This document shows, one piece after another, positions 34,493-44,186 of a DNA stretch of 64,000 nt (position 1 is the stretch's first letter; each line of letters opens with the position of its first letter). Source of the stretch: Actinomycetes bacterium (GTDB lineage: Bacteria > Actinomycetota > Acidimicrobiia > Acidimicrobiales > Palsa-688). The translations under genes and the position numbers were made by a program. The notes under the pieces are model-generated. The model saw nothing but the letters and a program-made list of their open reading frames with translations, was not told the origin of the DNA and did no database searches. The stretch is taken from the NCBI GenBank assembly GCA_021809105.1, contig JAKBAM010000001.1, positions 248,001 to 312,000 of the forward strand. Reading direction: 5' to 3'.

Positions 34493-37400
34493 CTACTCGA
34501 TCAGCACCCGGATGTCCTCGGCCGTTAGCGCCGCGGACTCGAACCCGCCGCCGTCGATGACATTGGCGAAGAGCGCGGCCTTCCTCGCCTTGAGCGCCAT
34601 GACCTTCTCCTCGATGGTCCCCTTGGCCACCAGCCGGTAGACCATGACCTGCTTTTTCTGACCGATGCGGTGTACTCGGTCAACCGCCTGTGCCTCGGTC
34701 GCAGGGTTCCACCACGGGTCGAGGAGGATGCAGTGGTCGGCCTCGGTCAGGTTGAGACCGAAACCGCCCGCCTTGAGGCTGATGAGAAAGATCGGAACGT
34801 CCCCGGTGCGAAAACGCTCGATGGCCTCGGAGCGCCTGCGAGTCCGTCCGTCGAGATAGCTGTGGTCGATGCCGGCCGTGCTCAGTCGCTCCCGCATCGC
34901 GCCCAGGAATCGGGTGAACTGGCTGAATATCAGCACGCGATGACCCTCGGCCACAACCTCGTCGACCATCTCGGAGAGCACGTCGAGCTTCGTGGAGGGG
35001 ACATCGACGTACGCCGGGTCGATCAGCCAGGGTGCCAGGCTGGCCTGACGCAACAATGTCAGTGAACGCAGGATCTCGAAGCGGTTGGCATTCATGTCGC
35101 CCAGCAGGCCGAGGACCTTCTGCCGCTCACGCTGGAGGTGGCGGTCGTAGACGCGGCGATGCTTGGGGTCGAGCTCCAACTCGAGCACCTGTTCCTGCTT
35201 GGGGGGCAACTCGGCCAGCACCTGATCCTTGGTCCGGCGCAAGACGAGCGGACGGATGCGCCGGCGGAGTTGGTCGAGGCGATCGCTGTCGCCGTGGCGC
35301 TCGATGGGCAGGCGGTAGTCCTGCCCGAACGACTTGGGGTTGGGAAAGAGCCCCGGCGCGGCGATCGACAGCATCGACCACAGTTCGTGGAGGTTGTTCT
35401 CCATTGGGGTGCCGGTGACCGCAACCTTGTAGTGCACCGGGAGAGACCTGATCCGCTGGTAGGTCTGGGAGTTGTGGTTCTTGGCGAACTGGGCCTCGTC
35501 GAGGAAGAGACCGGCCCAGTCGAGGGCTGCGTATTGGTCGTGCTCCAGCCGGAACAGGCTGTAGGAGGTGACGACGACGTCGGCACCTTCTACCAGCGCA
35601 GCCAGAGGTATGTGACGACGGGCGACGGTATTGGCGACAGCGACTGTGCGCAGCCCCGGCGCGAAGCGGGCGCACTCCGCAGCCCAGTTACCGACGACGC
35701 TGGTCGGAGCGATGACCAGCCAGGGAGCGCCTCCCTTGCCCCCTTGGCGCTCATGACAGATGAGAGCGAGGGCCTGGAGGGTCTTGCCGAGCCCCATGTC
35801 GTCGGCCAGGATGCCACCGAGGCGGCGCTGGTAGAGGAACGCCAGCCAGTTGAAGCCCGCCAGCTGGTAGGGGCGCAACGTGGCTTGCAAGCCCGGCGGA
35901 GATTGGAGGTCCTCGCTCTCGGACGCGTCGAGGAGCGCCCGCACCGAGGCCTCCCACTGCTGGGCCTGTCCGTGGACGACGCCAAGGCGGGCCAGCTCCT
36001 CCCACAGCCCCGCCTGCCACCGACTGACGCGGGCGGTGCCTCCCGCCGGGTCCTGCAACGCCCTGGCCTCCGCGATGAGTTGGGCCAACGCCTGCAGCTC
36101 AGGGGTGTCGAGGGCAAAGTACGTGCCAGACGGAAGGACGAGGTGCGAGCGGCCTTCGGCGATCGCGGAGAACAGGTCTAGAAACGGCACGTCCTCGCCG
36201 TCCACGCTCACAGATACCGTCAGGTCGAACCAGTCGCCATCGCCGCCCGCGCTTCCGTCGAAGGCGACCTTCGCCGCCCCGTCGGCCTCCCGGTACTCGG
36301 GGACGGCATCGTCCACCGTGACCTCGGCTGCGGAGAGCGACCGCAACTCCTCGACTGCTCGTGTCAAGAAGGCCACTGCGGTCATTCCGTCCAGCTCGGC
36401 GCGCGCACACAACTCCTCGCCGAACACGGTCTGGCTCAGGAGCCCGGGATAGCCTCTCGCAATACCGTGTGCGACTTCCAGGGTCGTCATGGGTCCTAGG
36501 CCACCCATGCTCTCCCTCGTCGTGGGTCCGACGGGCCGACGCATCTCTCGGGCGCCGTGGCGCGTCAGCCAAGACCAGGCCAGGCTGATCCGCTGCCCAC
36601 CGAGCGCTTCGACCCGCAGCTCCAGGACCTCGGGCGACTCCTCGGCCAGGCACACCGACTCGTCAGCCGCCCGCACTGCGATGCTCCTCCTCAGCAGGGG
36701 CACGATCTCGGAGGCGAAACGCTCCTCGTCCTCTGCCGGGACGATGACGGGCGGCGCTTCGAGCAAGGCTCGGACGGTGTCCTCCATCGGCTCCCGCAGC
36801 GCGGCGACGCTCAGGCGGGCAGGGCTTCCGGGCGATATCGCGCCGCCGGCGACACCCGAGCTACTGGCGCCTTGGTCCCACCACACGACGCCGTGAGGGG
36901 GGCGCCCCACGAGGAGGGTGGCATCGGTCGGGACCGCCGTGCCATCCACCCGGATGACGGGCGATGCCACCAGGCACCTGCCCTCCCTGGTGACCTCGAC
37001 GGCGACCGCAGCCGGATCCAGGTGCAATGCGACGGGGCGGGCCGGGCGCCCTGCGTCGAGCAGCGGGAGCCCGGCGGAGCGCATCTCCGTGAGCAGGTCC
37101 CACAGCCGCCGACTGGTGACGCCAGCGACATCGATGGCGTCCGGGCTGCGGGAGCCGTACGAGCGACGGGGGCAGGACATCCGCAACAGCTCCTCGAGGA
37201 GCGCCACCTGACGTCGGGTTCCATCGGCGATCGATCGGCCGTACAGAGCGTACTGCAGGCTGTTCCACGCGATCCCCGAGCGGACCCAGTTGCCGGCGTA
37301 CCCGGGGACCACCGGGCGCAGCATGACCCGCGGCGCAGGAGCGCTCGGCTGGGCGCTCGCCTTCGGTAGCACCAGCTCGAACTGCAGGCCGACGCGCGCT

Positions 37401-37981
37401 GCCTCGCCGCCCGCTCCCGTCCCGAGCACCGGGTTTGTCCCGGCCCCCGCCTCGGGCTCGAGAAGCTTGCGGAGCGACTCTTCCCATCTGGTCGGCACAA
37501 TGGCCCCACGACCGGGTGCCAGCGCGGTCGTGGTGCGGCGACCCCGCGCGGCGGCCGTAGCGCGCGCCGTACCCGCACTCGGCCGCGGCACCCGGGAGGC
37601 GTCGCCGCCTAGAGGCCCGGCAGCAAGCCTGGTGATCGTGGCCCCAGGGTGCTCCCGAGTCGCGTCGCCAGTGACACTCGAGGCAGCCACCAGGAGAGCA
37701 ATCACATGCTTGCAGTCAAACCCGACCGGGCAGCTGCACGTGCCGCCAACGAGCTGCACCGTCCCCGTGCCGGAGGTACGGTACTGAGCAATCGTGCTGT
37801 AGGGGGTGCGACGCGTGCCTTGGACCTCCCCGGCGACGGAGCCGCCCATCTCGTCCCACGCGCAGCTGGTCACCGCCCCCCGGCGGGCGTACGCAACGCC
37901 ACGCGCGTAGGTTGTCGCACCAACGGTCCTCTTGACCGCCTCGACGTCCAGGGGCCCCCCATGGACGTCGAGATCGGTCAT
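34493..37981 (-). CDS. SWI2/SNF2-family DNA-dependent ATPase with N-terminal SWIM zinc finger
   Basis: 1163 residues. A SWIM zinc finger lies at 82-92 (C-x-C-x5-C-x-H in TCSCPVGFDCKH), followed by a large central domain found in bacterial SNF2 proteins. The C-terminal Snf2 ATPase has ILADDMGLGKTLQAL (motif I), LFLDEAQFAKN (II), VAVTGTPMENNLHELW (III), RVLIFSQFTRFLGAM (IV), LISLKAGGFGLNLTEADHCILLDPWWNPATEAQAVDRVHRIGQKKQVMVYRL (V-VI, read in parts). Probable DNA translocase that remodels protein-DNA complexes, in repair or transcription. ATG at 37981 avoids overlap with nrdJ; upstream codons lie inside the nrdJ 3' end. Gap to nrdJ is 52 bp, same strand. Confidence 0.9.
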   Translation of the reverse strand: MTDLDVHGGPLDVEAVKRTVGATTYARGVAYARRGAVTSCAWDEMGGSVAGEVQGTRRTPYSTIAQYRTSGTGTVQLVGGTCSCPVGFDCKHVIALLVAASSVTGDATREHPGATITRLAAGPLGGDASRVPRPSAGTARATAAARGRRTTTALAPGRGAIVPTRWEESLRKLLEPEAGAGTNPVLGTGAGGEAARVGLQFELVLPKASAQPSAPAPRVMLRPVVPGYAGNWVRSGIAWNSLQYALYGRSIADGTRRQVALLEELLRMSCPRRSYGSRSPDAIDVAGVTSRRLWDLLTEMRSAGLPLLDAGRPARPVALHLDPAAVAVEVTREGRCLVASPVIRVDGTAVPTDATLLVGRPPHGVVWWDQGASSSGVAGGAISPGSPARLSVAALREPMEDTVRALLEAPPVIVPAEDEERFASEIVPLLRRSIAVRAADESVCLAEESPEVLELRVEALGGQRISLAWSWLTRHGAREMRRPVGPTTRESMGGLGPMTTLEVAHGIARGYPGLLSQTVFGEELCARAELDGMTAVAFLTRAVEELRSLSAAEVTVDDAVPEYREADGAAKVAFDGSAGGDGDWFDLTVSVSVDGEDVPFLDLFSAIAEGRSHLVLPSGTYFALDTPELQALAQLIAEARALQDPAGGTARVSRWQAGLWEELARLGVVHGQAQQWEASVRALLDASESEDLQSPPGLQATLRPYQLAGFNWLAFLYQRRLGGILADDMGLGKTLQALALICHERQGGKGGAPWLVIAPTSVVGNWAAECARFAPGLRTVAVANTVARRHIPLAALVEGADVVVTSYSLFRLEHDQYAALDWAGLFLDEAQFAKNHNSQTYQRIRSLPVHYKVAVTGTPMENNLHELWSMLSIAAPGLFPNPKSFGQDYRLPIERHGDSDRLDQLRRRIRPLVLRRTKDQVLAELPPKQEQVLELELDPKHRRVYDRHLQRERQKVLGLLGDMNANRFEILRSLTLLRQASLAPWLIDPAYVDVPSTKLDVLSEMVDEVVAEGHRVLIFSQFTRFLGAMRERLSTAGIDHSYLDGRTRRRSEAIERFRTGDVPIFLISLKAGGFGLNLTEADHCILLDPWWNPATEAQAVDRVHRIGQKKQVMVYRLVAKGTIEEKVMALKARKAALFANVIDGGGFESAALTAEDIRVLIE

Positions 37982-38033
37982 CGCCACGGCGGGACTCCAA
38001 CCGGGAAAGTCGGTGGTGGCGTTCGGCCAGCGG

Positions 38034-41000
38034 TCACGAGCAGCCGCTGGTCGTCCCACACGACGGGCAGGCGTGGCAGCTTCCGGCTCGCTGCATCTGG
38101 ACCCCGCATTGACCGCAGTAGGGCGCATCCGACTCGGTCGGGCGCACGGCGGGCGGCGTAGGCGCCGCTGCAGCGGCCACCGGAACCGGCATTTCGCCGG
38201 TCTCAAACAACGGGGTGACGTCAGCGCTCGACCGGTTGGGCGTGACGGTCTCGTCGATCCCCGGCAGGGTCTGCTGAGTCCGCTCGGCCGAGGTCATCAC
38301 GCCGAGCTCGGCCCGCTCGGAAGGCGGAAGGTAGTCCACGGCGAGCCGGCGGAAGATGTAGTCCACCAGTGACGACGCTATGCGCAGATCGGGATCGTCT
38401 GTCATGCCGGCAGGTTCGAACCGCATGTTGGTGTACTTCTTGACGTAGGTGGCCAACGGCACGCCGTGCTGCAGGCCCAAGCTGACCGATATGGCGAACG
38501 CATCCATGATGCCGGCGAGGGTCGAGCCCTGCTTGGCCACCTTCATGAAGACCTCGCCGGGACGGCCGTCCTCGTACTCGCCGACGGTCACGAATCCCTC
38601 GCAATCCGCCACACGGAAGGCAAAGGTGCTGGAGGTGCGCCGCCGGGGCATGCGCTCCCTGATCGGTTGCTTGACGACCACGGTCGTCTGGCGCTCCAGC
38701 GCCCTCTCCAGCTCGGCCACCTTGACCGCCAGCTCGGCATCGTGGCGCTCGCCGCCGGAGAGGGAAGGATCGGCCAAGGCCTTCTTGGCGGTCGCCAAGG
38801 GCTGGGCCACCTTACAGTTGTCCCGATACATGGCGATCGCCTTGAGGCCAAGTTGCCACGCCTCTATGTGCAGCTGCTCCACCTCCTCCACGGTGACCGA
38901 CTCGGGGACGTTGACCGTTTTCGAGATCGCACCGGAGATGAACGGCTGCACCGCCGCCATCATGTGGATATGACCCTGGTAATGGATGGTGTTGTCGCCC
39001 ATCGAGCAGGCAAACACCGGGAGGTGCTCGGCGGTGAGGTGAGGTGCACCCAGGATCGACTTGTGCTCGTCGATGTAGCCGATTATCTCGGCGATCTGGG
39101 CATCGCCATATCCCAGGCGCCGCAGAGCGCGAGGTACGGTCTGGTTGACGATGGACATCGTCCCCCCGCCGACCAGCTTCTTCATCTTCACGAGGCCGAG
39201 ATCCGGCTCGACACCAGTGGTGTCGCAGTCCATCAACAGGCCGATGGTGTTGTGGCTTACGAAGCCATTGGCGGTGTAGGTCACGTTGGAGGGGACTGAT
39301 ATGTCGTAAGTGAACTCCTCCTCGCCGAGCTCCGCCGTACTGATCCGGTCGTAGAAGAAGGACAGGAGGCGGCTCAACTCGGGATCGCCCGTGGCGTCCA
39401 ACAGCTCGCCTGCGACCGTCCGAGTCACCGTGCCGCGCGCGCTCTCCGCTAGCAGCACCCGCCGCAGCCGATCGTTGGCCGGTGCGAGGCGGTCGATGAT
39501 CTCCCGAGTTAGCGGGATGTGGTCGTGTCGACCCGATTGCGCAGTCGTAACGGCGGCCACGGCTGCTCGCTTCCGCTCGCTCATGAACCCGATCTCCCTC
39601 CCCCACCGGGCGGTGTGAGACAGGTTGAGCAACCGGAGATGGAACAGAGGAGCACTGCCCCAACGGCCCGCACCTGGCATCACCGTCGTCAGAGAGGTGG
39701 GGTATCCCAACGCCAGCAACAGGCTCTGCACGTCCCGGGCAAGCTGCGAGGAGGTGTTCTTGAGGTTGGCATAGCCGCCACTGGCGTCGCCGTCGGCCTC
39801 GAAGAGGCCGCGGATGAACGCTTGGTAGACACGAGGGTCGTTGGCGCCGAGCACGGCGTCGGGCACTTGAGCCTCATAGCCCTTGCCGTGGTGGGTGGCC
39901 GAAGGCGTTCGCTTCGCGAACCCGCACGCCTCCCACCACAGGACCAGTCTGACCGAGTCGATCCGGACTTCGGTGTACCCGCCCTTGTCAGAGATCACGG
40001 CCTCTAGAGCGAACAACTCCTTTGCCAGATCTCGGAGCCGACCGACGACATCGACATCCACGGCGGTGACGCAGAAGCGCAGGCCTCGGCTATGGAGTGA
40101 GCCGTCTCCCATGAAGTACCCGACCAGCTCAGCCAAGTCGGCGGTCATCGTCCTGGGCACGAGCGCGTTGTGCTCACCCGTCCAGTAAGCCTCAGCCAGT
40201 GGCGGCAGCACCACCTCCACCGGATCGCCGACCAACTGGTCTAGCGACATCGGGACGATGTCCTCCGGGCGGAGGTCGGCGAAGCGCACCCATCTCCATT
40301 CGCCGGTCACAGCGTCGACCACCTTGATCCTGTGCTGCGGCGTTCCCTGGATGCGGTGCCCGCGCACCGTCGTGGCAGTGACAATCGGCTCGAGCCCGTT
40401 GACGTAGAACTTGGTGGCCCGGCGCGGTCCGTCATCGGTGGCCACCTGTGCGTCGAGGTCCTGCCATTGTGCGCCCTCGGGATCGCCGAGCGAAGCCAGT
40501 CGAACCAGACCGCGGTCGGTCGCCACCAACGATCCGCCGACCAGGCATCCCGTCGGAGCCAACACGCTGGCCTGGGCGTTGCGCACCCCGTACTGCTCGG
40601 CAACCTCGACCGCCTGATCCCACGCCTCCTGGGCGGCGGACAGCAACTCTGGGGGAACCAGTTCCTCGTTGATGGAGGCCGCTGCATCACGGTGCATCCG
40701 CAGGACGCCGAGCATCGCGTCCCGGTCCTGGGTGAAGCCCGAGAAGGGTCCCATGCGCGCAGCGGTCCGTGCCGAGGTGGCGTACGCATGACCGGTGAGC
40801 AGGGCAGTGATGGCTCCGGCCCAGGCTCGACCTTCTTCTGAATCGTAGGGCAGTCCCTGGGCCATCAGCAGGGCGCCGAGGTTGGCGTAGCCGATGCCCA
40901 ACTGGCGGAAGCGGCGAGAGTTCTCGGCGATCTTCTCGGTCGGGTAGGAGGCGTTGCCGACGAGGATCTCCTGCGCCGTGAAAACCACTTCGGTGGAGGA

Positions 41001-44000
41001 CCGGAAGCCGTCGATGTCGAAGCTGCCCTCGGGCTCCAGGTAGGTCAGCAGGTTGAGGCTGGCCAGGTTGCACGCCGAGTTGTCCACGTGCATGTACTCG
41101 GAGCAGTTGCGCACCACCAGGCCATTGACGACGTATGAGTGGTTGCGCGGCTCGGAGAGGTTATAGGTGAGCTCATAGCCATCCTCGATCCGCTCGGCAA
41201 GGTGCGTCGTGGTAGCGGTCTGGCAGAGGCCGCTGACTCCAGCGGAGATGAGACCGGACAGCGCGGTGACCTTCTGGGGAACCGAAAACCCGACCATCGA
41301 TGCGAACTGCGAGATGGACGCCGCCGAGATGCGAAGGTCGAACATCGACCGGGCTTGGTAGTCGACGGTCTTGCCATCCGCGCTCTTGTGAGAGACACCG
41401 CTCTCCTCGGCCAGGCTGCCCTCATAGATCCGGGAGGCGATGCCCAGCGTGGACAGGAGCCGCTGGGCACCGACTAGGAGTTGGCGGGAGCTCGAACCGA
41501 GCCCGACATGACTGCCATCGAGGTCGTCGCTGTGTACGCAGCCGTCGGAGTCGAAGAGTCCCTGCAGGAAGGCGGCAACGATCTCCGACGGAGCCTGGTA
41601 GACCGACCATGGGATCTGCTTGTCGTGAGCCCGGGCGCTCGAAAGCCCCAACGCCTGGAACAAGTCGCTCAGGGAAGGACCGCTGAGGCCCAGCTGGGCC
41701 GTGCCATTGTCTGCGCCGCACCCATCACCGACGACCCAGCCGAGGTAGTGGGCCAACTCCGCAGTCCACTTCTCCGGGAGCCGCGTCGGGGCCGAGCGGT
41801 CGCCGACCTGGCGATGCGCCGCCACGTCAGTCGCCACCGGCAATGTCAGGTCCGCGCTGACAGCCAGCGCAGGAAGATCGAGCGTCTTCACCTCATCGGC
41901 AGGCGTCAGGTCCTTGGCTTCGACGTATCCCCGGTTGGTGGTGAAGATGCGGTGGCCGGGTGTGCAACGCAGCTCCATCCCGTTGGTGAAGCGCAACCGG
42001 ACGACGTCGTTGTACCCGGTGATCATGAAGGCTTCAGGTCTGGTCAGCTCCATCCGCTCTTCGGGGCTGTCAGGGTTGGTCGCGTCATGGGTCCACACCC
42101 CGAAGGTCTCGCCCTGGTTGGCTCGATCGAACAGCTCCCGGAACGCGACGAGGCCTTTGTCGGTGTGGACCAAAGCGTCACCGGTGAAGCAAGGGTTGCT
42201 CCCGTTGATCCGCCCATGGTTGGGGGCGGTATGCCACCGGTTGATGGTGGTGTCGAACTGCATGCCCGGGTCGGCGCACTCCCACGCTGCCTTGGCAATC
42301 TGGCGGAAAAGGTCGCGGGCGCGAATGGTCCTGACGACCTCGCCGTCAGTGACGGCCTTGAGCCCCCAGTCGGCATCGTCGACGACGGCCTGCATGAACT
42401 CGTCAGTCACCCTCACCGAATTGTTGGCGTTCTGGTACTGGATCGAGTGGCTGTCCTTGCCATCGAGGTCCATGTCGAACCCGGCGTCGCGAAGAGCCCG
42501 GGCCTTGCGCTCCTCGATCGTCTTGCACCAGATGAAGTCCTCGATGTCGGGATGGTCGACATCGAGGATCACCATCTTCGCGGCGCGGCGCGTCTTTCCA
42601 CCTGACTTGATGGTCCCAGCCGAAGCATCGGCACCTCGCATGAAGCTCACTGGGCCCGATGCGGTACCACCGCCGCGCAGGCCCTCGTAGGAAGAGCGGA
42701 TCCGCGAGAGGTTGACCCCGGCCCCAGAGCCTCCCTTGAAGATTACGCCTTCCTCCTTGTACCAGTTGAGGATGGAGTCCATCGAGTCCTCGACGGCGAG
42801 GATGAAGCAATTGTGAACCCGTAAGTTGCCGCTCAGATACTCGCCGCTCTCCGTTTGGATGTCGAAGACATCCATCTCGCCGCGCGCCTCGACGCGCTCA
42901 ATCTCCAGTCGCTTCTCATCGTTGTGGCCGCGCCCGGGGGTATCGAGGGAGGCTTCGAGCTTCGTCGCCTCCGTCTCGTCGATGAAACCGATCTCGTCGG
43001 CGAATCGCTGCCGGTCGCCGGCATTGCCGATGCTCAGGCACCAGCATCCCTGGCGATTCAGGCGGGCGTCTGCCTTGAATCGGACACGAGAGAATATCCC
43101 GAAGCGGGCCAGCAGAGCTTGAGCCCCCCGCACGATCCCCTCCGAGATCATGTCGAGGCCCACCTTCGACCCGCCGCCGAGACGGGGGGACACGTAGCCA
43201 TCGGCCTGGAAGATGCTCCGGAGGTAGGCACGAACGACCGGCAGCGGTGCGTCGAACAGCTGAGGTGGGACGGTCATGTCAGCGCCTCGGGCGCACCCAG
43301 CCAGGGCGGCCTCGGCCAGGGCCGTCGTGGTGATCTCACCGATGCCCCAGCTCTCGGTACGGTGCCAGGACAGCTGGTCACCGGCGACAAGATCGCTCGC
43401 CGGCACGAAGGATCCAGTCCGATCGCCGGATGCGCGCCAGACGAGGTGGTCACCCGTGACATCGAGCGTCACGCCAGCCTTGGTGTGAATACGCAGGACG
43501 GGCTTGCGCCCATTTGCCTTCGCAGCGACGATGCGGGTGAGACCATTGGCGTCGTAGACCTTGGTCCCGATCGCAGCACACTCGACCAATCGGCCGATCG
43601 GCTGCAACCCGTCGGGGGTGACGACCAAGGCGTCGTAGGGCTGGCACGCCGAGCCTTGCTGAGGCACCCCCTTGACTCCGATGTTGAACCACACCGGCGA
43701 GTTGAAGGCAGCCTTCTGGTGGATGATCAGGTACTTGAGCTCATCAGAGAAGATCTCCGCCTCGCTGTCATCGACGAAGTAGCCGTCCTTGACGCCCCAG
43801 GCGGTGATCGTGTCGACCACCCGGTCGGCGACCTGCTTGAGCGAGGACTCCCGCTCGGGCGTCCCCATGGTGCCCCGGAAGTACTTCTGAGCGAGGATGT
43901 TGGTGGCATTCACGCTCCACGTCGAGGGCACCTCCACCCCCGCCTGCTCGAAGGCGACCGCTCCGGTGGCCCAGTGAGAGATGCGAGCGTCGCGTCGCTC

Positions 44001-44087
44001 CCAGACCACGGTGTCGTAGGGGTGCTGACCGGCGGTGGTGTAACGCCGGCGAAGACCGATGCCCACGCTCTCGGGTGCGATTGCCAT
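38034..44087 (-). CDS. nrdJ: Adenosylcobalamin-dependent (class II) ribonucleotide reductase interrupted by three inteins
   Basis: Reduces ribonucleotides to deoxyribonucleotides using a B12-generated thiyl radical, independent of oxygen. The 2017-residue precursor contains three in-frame inteins (148-426, 633-994, 1181-1613); removing them leaves ~943 residues, normal for NrdJ. Extein landmarks: QQGSA|CFILAVEDSM (redox Cys equivalent to E. coli NrdA C225), GSNP|CSEYMHVDNSACNLASLNL (radical Cys C439 and partner C462 equivalents), and VLAPTG|TIGLLMDCDTTG (substrate phosphate loop). The C-terminal half has SSTFAFRVADCEGFVTVGEYEDGRPGEVFMKV (TSCPB domain) and ends in a Cys cluster CGQCG...CHACPSCG for re-reduction. 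AGAGGA precedes ATG 44087. No ATP-cone is evident at the N-terminus. Confidence 0.95.
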   Translation of the reverse strand: MAIAPESVGIGLRRRYTTAGQHPYDTVVWERRDARISHWATGAVAFEQAGVEVPSTWSVNATNILAQKYFRGTMGTPERESSLKQVADRVVDTITAWGVKDGYFVDDSEAEIFSDELKYLIIHQKAAFNSPVWFNIGVKGVPQQGSACQPYDALVVTPDGLQPIGRLVECAAIGTKVYDANGLTRIVAAKANGRKPVLRIHTKAGVTLDVTGDHLVWRASGDRTGSFVPASDLVAGDQLSWHRTESWGIGEITTTALAEAALAGCARGADMTVPPQLFDAPLPVVRAYLRSIFQADGYVSPRLGGGSKVGLDMISEGIVRGAQALLARFGIFSRVRFKADARLNRQGCWCLSIGNAGDRQRFADEIGFIDETEATKLEASLDTPGRGHNDEKRLEIERVEARGEMDVFDIQTESGEYLSGNLRVHNCFILAVEDSMDSILNWYKEEGVIFKGGSGAGVNLSRIRSSYEGLRGGGTASGPVSFMRGADASAGTIKSGGKTRRAAKMVILDVDHPDIEDFIWCKTIEERKARALRDAGFDMDLDGKDSHSIQYQNANNSVRVTDEFMQAVVDDADWGLKAVTDGEVVRTIRARDLFRQIAKAAWECADPGMQFDTTINRWHTAPNHGRINGSNPCFTGDALVHTDKGLVAFRELFDRANQGETFGVWTHDATNPDSPEERMELTRPEAFMITGYNDVVRLRFTNGMELRCTPGHRIFTTNRGYVEAKDLTPADEVKTLDLPALAVSADLTLPVATDVAAHRQVGDRSAPTRLPEKWTAELAHYLGWVVGDGCGADNGTAQLGLSGPSLSDLFQALGLSSARAHDKQIPWSVYQAPSEIVAAFLQGLFDSDGCVHSDDLDGSHVGLGSSSRQLLVGAQRLLSTLGIASRIYEGSLAEESGVSHKSADGKTVDYQARSMFDLRISAASISQFASMVGFSVPQKVTALSGLISAGVSGLCQTATTTHLAERIEDGYELTYNLSEPRNHSYVVNGLVVRNCSEYMHVDNSACNLASLNLLTYLEPEGSFDIDGFRSSTEVVFTAQEILVGNASYPTEKIAENSRRFRQLGIGYANLGALLMAQGLPYDSEEGRAWAGAITALLTGHAYATSARTAARMGPFSGFTQDRDAMLGVLRMHRDAAASINEELVPPELLSAAQEAWDQAVEVAEQYGVRNAQASVLAPTGCLVGGSLVATDRGLVRLASLGDPEGAQWQDLDAQVATDDGPRRATKFYVNGLEPIVTATTVRGHRIQGTPQHRIKVVDAVTGEWRWVRFADLRPEDIVPMSLDQLVGDPVEVVLPPLAEAYWTGEHNALVPRTMTADLAELVGYFMGDGSLHSRGLRFCVTAVDVDVVGRLRDLAKELFALEAVISDKGGYTEVRIDSVRLVLWWEACGFAKRTPSATHHGKGYEAQVPDAVLGANDPRVYQAFIRGLFEADGDASGGYANLKNTSSQLARDVQSLLLALGYPTSLTTVMPGAGRWGSAPLFHLRLLNLSHTARWGREIGFMSERKRAAVAAVTTAQSGRHDHIPLTREIIDRLAPANDRLRRVLLAESARGTVTRTVAGELLDATGDPELSRLLSFFYDRISTAELGEEEFTYDISVPSNVTYTANGFVSHNTIGLLMDCDTTGVEPDLGLVKMKKLVGGGTMSIVNQTVPRALRRLGYGDAQIAEIIGYIDEHKSILGAPHLTAEHLPVFACSMGDNTIHYQGHIHMMAAVQPFISGAISKTVNVPESVTVEEVEQLHIEAWQLGLKAIAMYRDNCKVAQPLATAKKALADPSLSGGERHDAELAVKVAELERALERQTTVVVKQPIRERMPRRRTSSTFAFRVADCEGFVTVGEYEDGRPGEVFMKVAKQGSTLAGIMDAFAISVSLGLQHGVPLATYVKKYTNMRFEPAGMTDDPDLRIASSLVDYIFRRLAVDYLPPSERAELGVMTSAERTQQTLPGIDETVTPNRSSADVTPLFETGEMPVPVAAAAAPTPPAVRPTESDAPYCGQCGVQMQRAGSCHACPSCGTTSGCS
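39249..40547 (-). mobile_element. Intein 3 of NrdJ, 433 residues, two LAGLIDADG motifs
   Basis: Protein residues 1181-1613. It starts CLVGGSLVATDRGLVRLAS; block B is IQGTPQHRIKV; endonuclease motifs are LAELVGYFMGDGSL and YQAFIRGLFEADGDASG. The end is FTYDISVPSNVTYTANGFVSHN|T, with penultimate His, terminal Asn and a Thr as +1 nucleophile. It is the largest of the three and probably carries an intact LAGLIDADG endonuclease. Insertion is within the PTG|TIG phosphate-binding loop. Confidence 0.93.
41106..42191 (-). mobile_element. Intein 2 of NrdJ, 362 residues, two LAGLIDADG motifs, penultimate Arg
   Basis: Protein residues 633-994. It starts CFTGDALVHTDKGLVAF; block B is LRCTPGHRIF; endonuclease motifs are LAHYLGWVVGDGCG and AAFLQGLFDSDGCVH. 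The end is YNLSEPRNHSYVVNGLVVRN|C. The penultimate residue is Arg rather than the usual His that assists Asn cyclisation. It is inserted between Pro and the thiyl-radical Cys of NPCSE, so the +1 splicing nucleophile is the catalytic cysteine itself. Confidence 0.93.
42810..43646 (-). mobile_element. Intein 1 of NrdJ, 279 residues, degenerate homing endonuclease
   Basis: Protein residues 148-426. Block A starts CQPYDALVVTPDG; block B carries the T-x-x-H (VTGDHLVW); the end is VFDIQTESGEYL followed by ...VHN|C with penultimate His, terminal Asn and +1 Cys. Only one LAGLIDADG-type motif (YLRSIFQADGYV) is visible and the first is missing, so endonuclease activity is probably lost while splicing should work. 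It is inserted directly before the redox-active cysteine of the reductase. Confidence 0.92.
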
Positions 44088-44186
44088 TCGGAAGTCCTCT
44101 CGGTCTCTGCTGTTCGCGTAGTCGGTTCGTGCTCGGAGAACGAGCGGTGGAGCCAGGTTGTCGGTTTGGGCGGCGGCAGTGACCGT

